A stretch of 64,000 nucleotides of DNA from Nannocystis sp. RBIL2 (lineage in GTDB: Bacteria; Myxococcota_A; Polyangia; Nannocystales; Nannocystaceae), in NCBI RefSeq assembly GCF_026626745.1, contig NZ_JAPNJW010000002.1, forward strand, positions 4,364,151 to 4,428,150. Direction: 5' to 3'. Under the pieces are notes generated by a model. The model did no database searches and was not told the origin of the DNA. It worked only from the letters and a program-made list of their open reading frames with translations. The translations under genes and the position numbers were made by a program. Every line of letters starts with the position of its first letter. Positions within the stretch are counted from its first letter, which is position 1. This document shows positions 8,238 through 16,956 of this stretch, in pieces.

Positions 8238-10436
8238 TCAATTGAGCTTGATCATGGCGCCCCGCACCGTGATCCGGCCGCTCGCCTGGACGTCGAGCTT
8301 GCCGGCCTGGATGGACAGTTCGCCGGTCTTCTTGACGACGATCGTCGCGCCGCCGCACTGGAAGGTCAGCTTGTCGGCCACCACCACGCTCGCCTGCTTG
8401 CCGACCGAGACGTTGAGGTTCTGCCCGGCCGTGACGTTGACGTGACGACCGGCCCCGAGCGCGAGGTTGTGCCCCGCGCTCGCGGTGATGTTCTCGGCCG
8501 CCTGCACCGACTTGCCGCCGCCGACCTGCTCCGAGCTGTCGCCGCCGACGGCCACGCTCTTGCCCAGGCCGACCTGCTCTGCCTTCGCCAGGCCCACGGT
8601 CTCGTTCATCGCCCCGCCGACGCTGACCTGATAGCCCGCGCCGATCGTCAATGCGCTGGCGAGCGTCACCATCTCGGACCGGGTCGCGCCGATCACCGTC
8701 GACTGGTGAGCGCCGACCGCCAGCGACATGTTGCCCCCGATCGTCTCGGTGTGGTCGTTGCCGACCTGGATCGTCCTGTCGTGGCCGACCGAATCGCCGT
8801 GATCGCGGCCGACCGCCTCGCTGCGATCGTTGCCGATCTTCAGTGAAGCGTCGTGCCCGATCTGCTCCCCGTGGTCGTGCTCGACGATCACGTTCCAGTC
8901 GCGCTGCCCGTGGATGTAGATCTCCTCGCGGCCCTTCGCGTCCTCGAAGCGCAGCTCGTTCGACCCCCCGCCGCCCGGCGTCGACTCCGTCTTGAGCGTG
9001 CTGCGGGTCTTGTCGGCCGGCAGCGGATACGGCGGCGCGTTGAGCCCCGTGTACACGCTGCCGGTGACGAGCGGGCGGTCCGGGTCGCCCTCGAGGAATT
9101 CGACGATCACCTCGTGCCCGACCCGCGGGATGAACAGCGCCCCGAAGCCATTGCCGGCCCACGCCTGGCCGACGCGGACCCAGCACGAGCTCTGCTCGTC
9201 GCGCGAGCCCTGGCGGTCCCAGTGGAATTGCACCTTCACCCGCCCGTGCTCATCGACGTGGACCTCCTCGCCGGGCGGGCCGACCACCGTCGCAGTCTGC
9301 GCGCCGCGGACCTGCGGGTGCGGCGTCCGTCGCGGCGCGCGGTACGGCAATTTTTTATCAGCGCCCTCGAACTCGTTCGAATAGTGAAAGGTGTCGAACG
9401 CGCCCTCGTCGAGCGCCTGCGGCTGCTCGCCGCGATGCGTCACGCGCACGACCCGATAGTCGCCCTCGAGGTGGCCGCGGATCGGGTCCGACAGCGTGAA
9501 CGCGAAGCCGGGCACCAGGCGCGGGCTGTCGCTGGTGCCGACCCCGCGCCGGCGACCGGCCTGCAGCGCCTCGAGCCGCAGGCGCGCCTGCTGCCCGCCG
9601 TGGTGCGGCGCGCCCTTGCCCGGCTCCTGATACCCGCCCGGGTAATCGTAGACCTCGCGCTCACCGTCGCCCTCGCTCGCCTCCATCAACCGATCGGGCT
9701 GGTGCAGGTTGCGATCGCGCAGCGAGACCCGCTGCGGCCGCAGGCCCTCGCTCAGGCGAAACGTCTTGAGGTGCTCCTGCTCGGCCTCCGAGTTGAAGCT
9801 CAGGGTCGGCTCGCCCTCGATCGGGTCGCTGGCGTCGCCGCGGTCCGTCATCACCAGCACGTGCCGCGTCTCGCTGTGCTCGTGATAATAGAAGATCCCC
9901 GCGTCCTCCATCAGCCGGCTGATGAACTCGAGGTCGCTCTCGCGGTACTGCACGCAATAGTCGCGCGGCGCGTACGCGGCCTGAAGATCGAGACGGAAGT
10001 CGGAGCGCGGGATGCCGGCCGCCTCGAGCACCTTCGTCAGGATTTGCGGCGTCGACTGCTTCTGGAAGATCCGGCAATCATGGCGCTGCTGCAGGCGCCA
10101 GATCGCCGGCGTCAGCGTCAGCTCGTACAGCGTGTAGCTCGAGCTCTCGCCGATGTAGCCCGCCTCGCACACGAGCCCGTGCACGTGGCGCGTGGCGTGC
10201 AGCCCCTCGATCGTCAGCACCGCAGGCTTGCCGACCAGCTCGTCGAGCGAGATCGTGGCCGCGGCGAGCTCGATGCGGAACTCGAACAGCGCCGAGATCG
10301 CCTCGCGGCCGGTGAAACGGACGACGCGCAGCTCCTCGCCGCAACCCTCGACGGCGAACGTGAACAGCGCGCGATTGCCGAGGAGCGCCGGCAGGCCATC
10401 GGAGGACACGGCCGAGAACGTGACATGGATCGCCAT
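8238..10436 (-). CDS. vgrG: Type VI secretion tip protein VgrG
   Basis: The product has 732 residues. The N-terminal part is the gp27-like hub (FRIELAAATISLDELVGKPAVL, DYCVQYRESDLEFISRLMEDAGIFYYHEH). About residues 420-500 are the gp5-like OB fold (VDEHGRVKVQFHWDR, SCWVRVGQAWAGNGFGALFIPRVGHEVIVEFLEGDPDRP). The rest is a triple-stranded beta-spike of short repeats (GNDRSEAVGRDHGDSVGHDR and similar). No separate C-terminal effector domain is present, so cargo is probably carried by partner proteins. I chose the ATG at 10436 because it gives a normal VgrG N-terminus; the frame stays open upstream but with no homologous sequence. It diverges from the DUF2169 gene across 300 bp. Confidence 0.95.
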   Translation of the reverse strand: MAIHVTFSAVSSDGLPALLGNRALFTFAVEGCGEELRVVRFTGREAISALFEFRIELAAATISLDELVGKPAVLTIEGLHATRHVHGLVCEAGYIGESSSYTLYELTLTPAIWRLQQRHDCRIFQKQSTPQILTKVLEAAGIPRSDFRLDLQAAYAPRDYCVQYRESDLEFISRLMEDAGIFYYHEHSETRHVLVMTDRGDASDPIEGEPTLSFNSEAEQEHLKTFRLSEGLRPQRVSLRDRNLHQPDRLMEASEGDGEREVYDYPGGYQEPGKGAPHHGGQQARLRLEALQAGRRRGVGTSDSPRLVPGFAFTLSDPIRGHLEGDYRVVRVTHRGEQPQALDEGAFDTFHYSNEFEGADKKLPYRAPRRTPHPQVRGAQTATVVGPPGEEVHVDEHGRVKVQFHWDRQGSRDEQSSCWVRVGQAWAGNGFGALFIPRVGHEVIVEFLEGDPDRPLVTGSVYTGLNAPPYPLPADKTRSTLKTESTPGGGGSNELRFEDAKGREEIYIHGQRDWNVIVEHDHGEQIGHDASLKIGNDRSEAVGRDHGDSVGHDRTIQVGNDHTETIGGNMSLAVGAHQSTVIGATRSEMVTLASALTIGAGYQVSVGGAMNETVGLAKAEQVGLGKSVAVGGDSSEQVGGGKSVQAAENITASAGHNLALGAGRHVNVTAGQNLNVSVGKQASVVVADKLTFQCGGATIVVKKTGELSIQAGKLDVQASGRITVRGAMIKLN

Positions 10437-10736
10437 GACGGCAAGCCCGCCGCGGCCGCGCGCTCGGGCTCGCCAGCCCGCGGGCAGGGCGGGCCCCACG
10501 CATGATTCGTCGCGATGGGGGCGAGCGGATGCACAATGAGGCCTCCCGACTGCGGTTGCGCGAGTTGCTCTCCTCGCGCCCGCGCGCCGCGTCCGCCTGC
10601 GCCGCGGCCTCCTGGTGCGACGCCGACGAATCCTCGCGCCGGGCCTCGTGCCGAGCGCCGCTCCATGTGCCAGGACAAGCGGTGACCACCGCATGAGTGT
10701 GCATATTCGAGCGCGCGCGGGCCGACCGGAGGCAGC
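10437..10736. promoter_or_regulatory. Divergent intergenic region of the T6SS effector island
   Basis: 300 bp between the starts of vgrG (minus) and the DUF2169 gene (plus). Promoters for both arms must lie here, but I could not assign -35/-10 or convincing sigma-54 boxes. GGAGG at 10730-10734 is a good ribosome site for the plus-strand arm. Frames are open through this stretch only because of the high GC. Confidence 0.55.
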
Positions 10737-11720
10737 ATGACCGTCCTCCACAATTGGACGCCCTTCGCGGCCCAGGCGAGCCCATCCGTGGACCGCGACG
10801 GACGCGATGTTTTGGTCGTCTGCGTCGCCGGCACCTTCGTCATGGACGAGGCCACGCGCGTCGCTCACGAGCAGGTCGCCCCGCCGACCGAAGACGTCTA
10901 TTGGGGGGAGCCCGGAGCCTCGAGCCTGCGGATCGCCGGCCAGACCACGTATGATCGCCCCGGCACGGACATCTACCTCGAGGGGTTCGCCTGGACCCCG
11001 GGTGGGCGACCCGCCGAGCGTTCACGCGTCGAGGTCTGCGTCGGCCCGTGCCGGGTGACTGCGACGATCACCGGCGAGCGCGTGTGGACCCGCGGGCTCG
11101 CCGGGCTGCGTCCGTCGGCCCCGCGACCATTCACGCAATTGCCGCTGCGCTTCGAATACAGCGCCGGCGGCCCCGACGATCCGCGCAATCCGGTCGGCCG
11201 CGGCTACCGCTCGGCGCAGGCGGCCGAGGGCCAGCCGCTCCCGGCGATCGAGGCCGAGGATTCTCCGTGCGAGCGCTGGGAGGATCGCCCCCCGCCCGTC
11301 GGGTTCGGCCCTGTCGCCCCTCAATGGCAGCCCCGATTGGGTCTCGCCGGCACCTACGATTCGCAATGGAGGGAGCAGCGCGCCCCGCTGTGGCCGGCCG
11401 ATCTCGACCCGCGCTTCTTCAACGCCGCCGCCCCCGGCCTGGTGGCCACGCCCGGCCTCGTCGGCGACGAAGCCGTACGCCTCGAGGGCGTGAGCCCCGA
11501 CGGGCCGCTCGCGTTTCGCCTGCCCCGCCTCCGCCTGCGCGCCACCCTGCAGCGCCGGCGCGGCCGTCAGGCCCGGGCCATGGCCCTCGACGCGGTCGCC
11601 CTGGCCACGGAGACCCGCCGCTTCACCCTGTACTGGCGGACCTCCTTCGCCATCGCGGACGACTGGCTCGAGCTCGAGGGCGTCCACGTCCGCGCCCTCG
11701 AATCATGGGAGGCCCCATGA
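10737..11720 (+). CDS. DUF2169-domain protein, T6SS-associated
   Basis: The product has 327 residues. The N-terminus (FAAQASPSVDRDGRDVLVVCVAGTF), a YWGEPGASSLR segment, and the RPGTDIYLEGFAW and NPVGRGYR motifs match DUF2169, a family encoded beside VgrG and DUF4150/PAAR effectors and thought to help load effectors onto the spike. The start follows a GGAGG site by 4 bases. Its stop overlaps the next ATG (ATGA at 11717-11720), so this and the following genes are translationally coupled. Confidence 0.85.
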   Translation: MTVLHNWTPFAAQASPSVDRDGRDVLVVCVAGTFVMDEATRVAHEQVAPPTEDVYWGEPGASSLRIAGQTTYDRPGTDIYLEGFAWTPGGRPAERSRVEVCVGPCRVTATITGERVWTRGLAGLRPSAPRPFTQLPLRFEYSAGGPDDPRNPVGRGYRSAQAAEGQPLPAIEAEDSPCERWEDRPPPVGFGPVAPQWQPRLGLAGTYDSQWREQRAPLWPADLDPRFFNAAAPGLVATPGLVGDEAVRLEGVSPDGPLAFRLPRLRLRATLQRRRGRQARAMALDAVALATETRRFTLYWRTSFAIADDWLELEGVHVRALESWEAP

Positions 11721-12730
11721 ACGCGCCGGGGCTCGCATTGATGCGCGTCGGCCTGGGCACGCCGCTCGGCCTGACTGCGCCGACGACCCTCGCCGCAGCG
11801 CGCGCGGGCATCGTGCGCTTCGCCGAGACGACCCACGAGGACCGCCACGGCGAGCCGCTCCGCGCCTCGCGGCTGACGCGGCTCGACCCCGCGTGCGAGC
11901 GGAGCCGGCGGATCGCCGCGCTCGCCGGCTGGGCAGTGCAGGACTGCCTCGCCACCCTGTCGTCGCAGTCGCCGCTGCCGCTCTACTTCGCCGCGCCCGC
12001 CGCCAGCGACGCGCCGGTGGACGAGGCCGCCATCCTCGAGGCGCTGCGGATCGAGGCCCCCGTGCCGCTCGAGCTGCGCGAGGTCGTGCGAGGCGGTCGG
12101 GCCGGCATGTTCCAGCTCCTGGCCGCAGTCGCCCGCGACGCCCCGCCCCTCGCCCTGGTGCTCGCGGCCGACAGCCTGTGCGACGCGATCACGCTGCAGA
12201 AGCTCGGCGAGCGCGACCGGGTGCTCGGCTCGCGCCGCGACGGCCTCATCCCTGGCGAGGCCGCCGGGGCGCTGCTCCTCGCGCGCGACCCGGCCCCGAC
12301 CGGCGAGCGCCCGCTGGCGCGAATCACAGCATGCACTTTGGGACAGGTCGGTCGCGGCCCCGAGCGCGTGGGGGCGCTCGCCGACGGCCTCGGCGACGTG
12401 TTCGCCCGGCTCGCCCGCCAGCCCCTCGTCGGCGACGAGCGGCCGCGCTGCGTCGCCAGCTGCCAGACCGGCGAGGTGTTCGAGGCGCGCGCCTTCAGCT
12501 ACGCCGCCCTGCGCCAGGCCCCGCTGATGCCCGAGCCGCTGGTCCACCTGCGGGCCTGCGACAGCTTCGGCGACACCGGGGCCGCCGCGCCCGCCCTCGC
12601 CCTCGCCCTCGCCCTGCACCGCCTGCGCGCGCACCCCGGCCGCGCCCTGCTGTACGCCAGCGGCGAGGACGGAGCCCTCGGCGCCTGCGTCCTCGACGTC
12701 GCCGCCACCGACCCCGGAGCGACATCATGA
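11717..12730 (+). CDS. Thiolase-fold (beta-ketoacyl-synthase-like) protein of T6SS islands
   Basis: The product has 337 residues. The layout resembles a ketosynthase/thiolase (LRIEAPVPLELREVVRGGRAGMFQLL near the middle, LIPGEAAGALLLAR, RACDSFGDTGAAAPALALALAL near the end). The segment where the nucleophilic Cys is expected reads VVRGGRAGMFQLL and has no Cys, so it is probably not an active condensing enzyme. Such inactive-looking copies sit between DUF2169 and DUF4150 genes in other proteobacterial T6SS islands. It overlaps both neighbours by ATGA. A scaffold or chaperone role is inferred. An upstream in-frame ATG at 11705 is possible. Confidence 0.75.
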   Translation: MNAPGLALMRVGLGTPLGLTAPTTLAAARAGIVRFAETTHEDRHGEPLRASRLTRLDPACERSRRIAALAGWAVQDCLATLSSQSPLPLYFAAPAASDAPVDEAAILEALRIEAPVPLELREVVRGGRAGMFQLLAAVARDAPPLALVLAADSLCDAITLQKLGERDRVLGSRRDGLIPGEAAGALLLARDPAPTGERPLARITACTLGQVGRGPERVGALADGLGDVFARLARQPLVGDERPRCVASCQTGEVFEARAFSYAALRQAPLMPEPLVHLRACDSFGDTGAAAPALALALALHRLRAHPGRALLYASGEDGALGACVLDVAATDPGATS

Positions 12731-14274
12731 CGCGCACCTTCGCCAACGGCCGCACCATCGTCCACCAGCGCGACGGCCTCGTCGACGTCGCCGGCCCGCC
12801 CGACGTGTGCAAGACCCCGACGCCCGCGGGCCCCGCCCCGGTGCCCTACGTCAACGTCGCGCGGACGATCGACCTCGCCCAGGGCTCGCGGCGGACCCGC
12901 ATCGACGGCGCCCCGATCGCGCACGCCGGCTCGAACATCTTCATGAGCACCGGCGACGAGCCCGGCACCGCCGGCGGCGGCGTCATCTCGAGCCGGATCC
13001 GCGGCAAGCTGCGGTGGCAGTCGTCCAGCCTCGACGTCCGCGTCGAGGGCAAGGGCGTGGCCCGCTTCAACGACGCGGTCGCCCACAACGGCAACACCTT
13101 CAACACCGCGTTCATCCAGGCCGGCAGCACCGGCTGGGCCTACGGCGACGACTCCACCTGGCCGTGCCCGATCTGCTTGCTCGGTCCCGCCTCCCACCGC
13201 GTCCACGAGACCCCGGACAGCTCGCAACTCGCGCAGCAACTCCTCGTCGAGCTCCGGCAGGCCCACAGCGACTACGTGCAGAACCAGCCGAACGTGGCCG
13301 CAGCGCTCGCTCAAGCCCAGGCCGAGGAAGCGCAGGCCAGGCAGGCGAAGCAGAATTTCGAGGCCTCGCTGGCAACCCCGAGCAGCTCGTCCCAGGCCGA
13401 CCCGTTCGCCGATCCGCCGGGAGCAGGATCGTCGGGCGACGGGCAGTCGGGCGGTCAAGCGCCGCTCACGAAGGAGCAGAAGAAGCAGCAGAAGCAACAG
13501 CTGAAGCAGCTGAAAGCTCAGTTGAAGCAGTACGACGATCGCATCAAGGCCGCCCTCGCCAAGCAGCGTGACATCGGCGCGGAGAACAACAAGACGGCGG
13601 TGCAGAAGAAGACGGGGAACGGCGGGTACATGATCGGCGTCATGATCTGCAAGTGCAACGAGATCTTCGCCGCGATGTCGGGGCAGACGATCCCCGGCTT
13701 CAAGGCGGTCGTCGAGCGACAGGGATGGACAGCGTGCGAAGAAACGCCGACGGTGGACGATTACGCCGCCGCGAACCCGATGATCGGCGTCGTCAATCGA
13801 TGGGCCTTGCAGCGCCGCTGGAACGACGCCCAACGCCGCAACGACAAGGGCCAGGCCTTCTACAATCCGCCGGGAAAGTGCGCCGCCTCGAAGCTGGTGA
13901 CGCGCAAGGACAAGCACATCCCCAAGGCCATGACCGAGTTGTTCTTCGCCCCGACCCCGCCTCACGAGCTCCGACTCCGCTACCGCCGTTATCAAAACGA
14001 CGGCTGGGACCCGTGGCGGGTCGCGCAGCTCCACCTGTCGTTCGGGCGGGTCGACCCGCTGGCGCTCGAGGAGTCCTTCCCGCACGGGGTCACCGTGCCC
14101 TCCTGCCTCTCGTGCCAGTCCCTGGTGCCCCTGACCCTCTGCCTTCATCAGTGGCGGAAATGTCCCTCCGGGAAGCAACCGCAAACGCCGGCGACCACGT
14201 CCGAAACGCAACCCCTCCTGCAACCGGACCCGCCGCCCGCAGCGAACGGGGCGGGTTCATCCTCGACCTCGTGA
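12727..14274 (+). CDS. DUF4150 (PAAR-like) T6SS effector with Cys-rich C-terminal toxin candidate
   Basis: The product has 515 residues. Residues 1-150 are a DUF4150/PAAR-like spike tip (GPPDVCKTPTPAGPAPVPYVN, GSNIFMSTGDEPGTAGGGVIS) ending in WPCPIC (C147, C150). Residues 165-290 are a Gln/Lys/Ala-rich coiled linker. Residues 295-480 form a separate domain with ICKCNE (C308, C310), PPGKCAASKL (C385), MTELFF and VPSCLSC (C460, C463). A Cys-Ala-x motif followed by Pro-x-Cys-x-x-Cys recalls the zinc site of YwqJ-like deaminase toxins, but the usual CAE glutamate is Ala here, so this is a lead and not an assignment. A SUKH-type immunity gene follows, as expected for an effector. Confidence 0.8.
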   Translation: MTRTFANGRTIVHQRDGLVDVAGPPDVCKTPTPAGPAPVPYVNVARTIDLAQGSRRTRIDGAPIAHAGSNIFMSTGDEPGTAGGGVISSRIRGKLRWQSSSLDVRVEGKGVARFNDAVAHNGNTFNTAFIQAGSTGWAYGDDSTWPCPICLLGPASHRVHETPDSSQLAQQLLVELRQAHSDYVQNQPNVAAALAQAQAEEAQARQAKQNFEASLATPSSSSQADPFADPPGAGSSGDGQSGGQAPLTKEQKKQQKQQLKQLKAQLKQYDDRIKAALAKQRDIGAENNKTAVQKKTGNGGYMIGVMICKCNEIFAAMSGQTIPGFKAVVERQGWTACEETPTVDDYAAANPMIGVVNRWALQRRWNDAQRRNDKGQAFYNPPGKCAASKLVTRKDKHIPKAMTELFFAPTPPHELRLRYRRYQNDGWDPWRVAQLHLSFGRVDPLALEESFPHGVTVPSCLSCQSLVPLTLCLHQWRKCPSGKQPQTPATTSETQPLLQPDPPPAANGAGSSSTS

Positions 14275-14321
14275 CGCGCGACACGAACGCGATCGACCCC
14301 GCCTCCTGAGCTGGTGCCCCC

Positions 14322-15065
14322 ATGTCGTTCTCCGCGATCTTCGCCTTCCTCACCGCCCGCGTGCCCGACCTGCCCGCCCAGATCCGCGGCGCCACCTCCG
14401 ACGACATCGACAGGCTCGCCGAGCTGTGCCCGCGGCCGCTGCCGCGCGCATACCTCGAGTTCCTGCGGGCGATGGGCGGCTCGACCGGCAGCTTCTCGGC
14501 GCTGCCCATCGCCGACTGCCGCGCCTCCGAGCTGTGGCCGCATCTCCGGTCCACACCGCCCGCGTATCCGACCGACCGCTATTTCAAGATCGGCCTCGAC
14601 CTCGGCATCGGCCGCGACATCTGCGAGGACTGGTTCCTCGATCTGCAGCGCGGCGATCCGGACGACCCCCCCGTCGTCAAATTCGAGGACGAGGGCGACC
14701 CCGACGCATTTCACGAGGCACGGGCCCACGTCGTCGCGCGCGCGTGGACGGCCCTGCTGCAGCGGCACGCGTTCCTGTTCGGCGCGGTGGGCAGGCGTTC
14801 GTTCCGGCAGGAGGAGGTCGTCGACCCCGCGAACCCGCGGTGCATCGACGAGGCCGCGGCGATCTGCGAGCGGCTCGGCCTGGCGCCCGCCCTGCCGTCG
14901 CAGCCGGGCCTGCACACCCTCGAGCGCGCCGACCTGTCGGTGCTGCTCGAGGTGCCGCCGAACATGCTGCGGCTCGAGATCGCGGTCGGCGCCGACACTG
15001 CTCGCGTCGGGCAACACTTCCTCGAGATCCTCCGCGACAACCTCGACGCGGCAGGTGATGCGTGA
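14322..15065 (+). CDS. SUKH (SMI1/KNR4) family immunity protein candidate
   Basis: The product has 247 residues. The SUKH signature is at residues 36-53 (CPRPLPRAYLEFLRAMGG), preceded by a DDIDRLAEL helix and followed by WPHL and DLGIGRDICEDWFLDLQRG strands. SUKH proteins bind and neutralise many polymorphic toxins, including nucleases and deaminases. It lies 47 bp after the DUF4150 gene and overlaps the next start by 4 bases, the classic place for a cognate immunity gene. The C-terminal 80 residues (from about 165) look like a second small domain. Pairing with the toxin is inferred from position. Confidence 0.8.
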   Translation: MSFSAIFAFLTARVPDLPAQIRGATSDDIDRLAELCPRPLPRAYLEFLRAMGGSTGSFSALPIADCRASELWPHLRSTPPAYPTDRYFKIGLDLGIGRDICEDWFLDLQRGDPDDPPVVKFEDEGDPDAFHEARAHVVARAWTALLQRHAFLFGAVGRRSFRQEEVVDPANPRCIDEAAAICERLGLAPALPSQPGLHTLERADLSVLLEVPPNMLRLEIAVGADTARVGQHFLEILRDNLDAAGDA

Positions 15066-16879
15066 GCGCGATCGGAGACACTCTGGCGAATCGATTCGAG
15101 CTGCGCGCGCGGCTCGGCAGCGGCGGGCTCGGCGAGGTGTTCGCCGCCCACGACCGACAGACCCGCCGCGAGGTCGTCGTCAAGGTCCTCGACGTCGCGC
15201 CGATCGCCGCCGACAAACTGACTCGCCTGGCGACCCTGCTCCGCACCGCGACCAGCGTGGACCATCCCGCGGTCGCGCTGCCGCGGATCCAGATCGGCAC
15301 GTCCGAGAGCCCGCCGTTCCTCGCCGGCGAACGGATCGCCGGCGAGGACCTCGCCGAGCTGCGACGCCGCGCGGGCCCCCTCTCGTGGCAGCGCGCGCTC
15401 GCCATCGTCCACGCCTGCACGGACGCCCTGTCCGCCCTCGCCGCGGCCACCGGCGCTGCCCATCGCGCCCTCAAGCCCGGCAACATCCGCGTCACTGCCG
15501 ACGACGAGGTCCGGGTCCTCGACTTCGGCATCGCCGAGCTCGGCGTGCAACCGGTGCCCGCCGACGAGCACGGCGTGGTCGCCGAGTACCGCGCCCCGGA
15601 GCAGCTCGCCGGCGCCCCCGGCGATCCGAGCTCGGACGTGTTCACTCTCGGCGTGCTGCTGTTCGAGCTGACGACCGGCGTGCATCCATTCACCGGCCCG
15701 ACCGCCTTCAAAGCCGCGCGCGCGGTCACGTCCCAGCGCGCAGCGCCCCGCCCCTCGGCGCTCGCCTCCGCGACGCCGCTGCCCTCGCAAGTCGAGGCGC
15801 TGATCGTCCGCGCCCTCGCGCCGCAGCCCTCGCAGCGGTTTCAAGATGCCGCCGAGCTGGCGCGTCACCTCGCGCTGATCCGCCGCTCACCCGGCCTGAC
15901 GCCGCGGACCTCCGCCGCACCGTCGCCGCCGACCGCCGAAGACGACGAGCCGACGCAACACGGCGAACTCCCGGAGAGCGCCGAAGATCGCACGACGATC
16001 GTCAGCCTGCCATCCGCCTCGGGCCGAGGCTCGCCACCGCCGAACGTCGGTGCGAGCGAGACCCCAAAAACTGAGGTACCGGCGACGCATCAACGATCGG
16101 TGACGACGGCCTCCCCGAGCATCGACGCGCCCACGTCCGAACGACTCGAGGCCCCGACGCCGAATCGATCGCTCGCGCCGGAGGTCGATCATGCCGACAC
16201 GCTCGAGGCCCCCGCCCCGAAGATCGATCATGCCCGCGCGGTTGAAGTCGAGCGAACCGAAATCCTGACGGCGAACCGCTCCACGGCGCCGGCAGCGATC
16301 GCCCGTCCCGACGCGCCCGCAGGCGAGCAGACCAAGGCGCTGCCGAGGAATCGACCCGCGACGCCCGAGGTCGTACGAATCGGCGCGACCGAGGTCGAGC
16401 GAACCGAGCCCCTTGCGACGAATCGACCCTCGATGTCGAAGCTGGTCGAGCGCGCCGACGCGACCCTCGCCGACCGTACCGAGGTCGGGCCGACAGCGAC
16501 CACCACGCCGACGACGGACGATCCCGTCGACAAGACATTCGCCGATCGCATCGATCGTACGGAGGTCTTGCCGACCCGCGCGCAATCAGCGGACCCGACG
16601 CTCGTCCTGTCCGCAGCGGAGCCCTCTCCCCCGCGCCCAGTCCTCGCTCCACGTGAGCCGTCCCCGGCGATCGTGCGCAGCGACGACGACGACCGCACCG
16701 TCCTCATGGCGCGAGACCCCCGCCCCGCCGCAGTAGCGAATCGTCCAGTCCCCGCAGCCCCCGCCCCCGCCGCGGCACCTCCAGCCGCGCGCAGGTCCCA
16801 GCTGTTCTGGCCCGCGCTGTTCTGCCTGATCTCCCTGGCCCTCGCCTTCGTCGCCCTGCTGATCTTCCTGCGGTCGTAG
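15062..16879 (+). CDS. Membrane-anchored Ser/Thr kinase-like protein with degraded catalytic loop (predicted pseudokinase)
   Basis: The product has 605 residues and starts at a GTG overlapping the immunity gene stop (GTGA). The N-terminal 275 residues have the kinase fold: GSGGLGEV (19-26), Lys41 in VVVK, DFG at 154-156 and APE at 178-180. The catalytic loop reads HRALKPGN (134-141), so the HRD aspartate is Ala136. Residues 280-570 are a disordered Pro/Ala/Thr-rich linker with recurrent acidic-Arg-Thr-hydrophobic units (EDRTTIV, VERTEIL, VERTEPL, ADRTEVG, IDRTEVL, DDRTVLM). One transmembrane helix (about 580-603) ends the chain. Loss of the Asp predicts no or very weak phosphotransfer; the RT units could be phosphothreonine docking sites for an FHA protein. 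Confidence 0.85.
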   Translation: MSAIGDTLANRFELRARLGSGGLGEVFAAHDRQTRREVVVKVLDVAPIAADKLTRLATLLRTATSVDHPAVALPRIQIGTSESPPFLAGERIAGEDLAELRRRAGPLSWQRALAIVHACTDALSALAAATGAAHRALKPGNIRVTADDEVRVLDFGIAELGVQPVPADEHGVVAEYRAPEQLAGAPGDPSSDVFTLGVLLFELTTGVHPFTGPTAFKAARAVTSQRAAPRPSALASATPLPSQVEALIVRALAPQPSQRFQDAAELARHLALIRRSPGLTPRTSAAPSPPTAEDDEPTQHGELPESAEDRTTIVSLPSASGRGSPPPNVGASETPKTEVPATHQRSVTTASPSIDAPTSERLEAPTPNRSLAPEVDHADTLEAPAPKIDHARAVEVERTEILTANRSTAPAAIARPDAPAGEQTKALPRNRPATPEVVRIGATEVERTEPLATNRPSMSKLVERADATLADRTEVGPTATTTPTTDDPVDKTFADRIDRTEVLPTRAQSADPTLVLSAAEPSPPRPVLAPREPSPAIVRSDDDDRTVLMARDPRPAAVANRPVPAAPAPAAAPPAARRSQLFWPALFCLISLALAFVALLIFLRS

Positions 16880-16910
16880 CGATCGCCGCAGCCAGCGCGG
16901 TGACCGATCG

Positions 16911-16928
16911 CCTGCCCCAAAGGACAGG
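16911..16928. repeat. CCTG-type 18-bp palindrome between convergent genes
   Basis: The 18-mer CCTGCCCCAAAGGACAGG lies between the convergent pseudokinase and FGE-like genes and belongs to the CCTGTCC-N4-GGACAGG version of the family. ATTCTCATTTTT follows on the plus strand, so this copy could work as a weak intrinsic terminator for the plus-strand operon. Confidence 0.6.
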
Positions 16929-16956
16929 CCCATTCTCATTTTTAAACGAAAAGAAA

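Noticed and set aside
10500..10620. Possible sigma-54 promoter (GG...GC with TTGCT) before the DUF2169 gene
   Set aside because: The GG to GC spacing is off by one base and the -24 box is poor, so it cannot be supported by eye.
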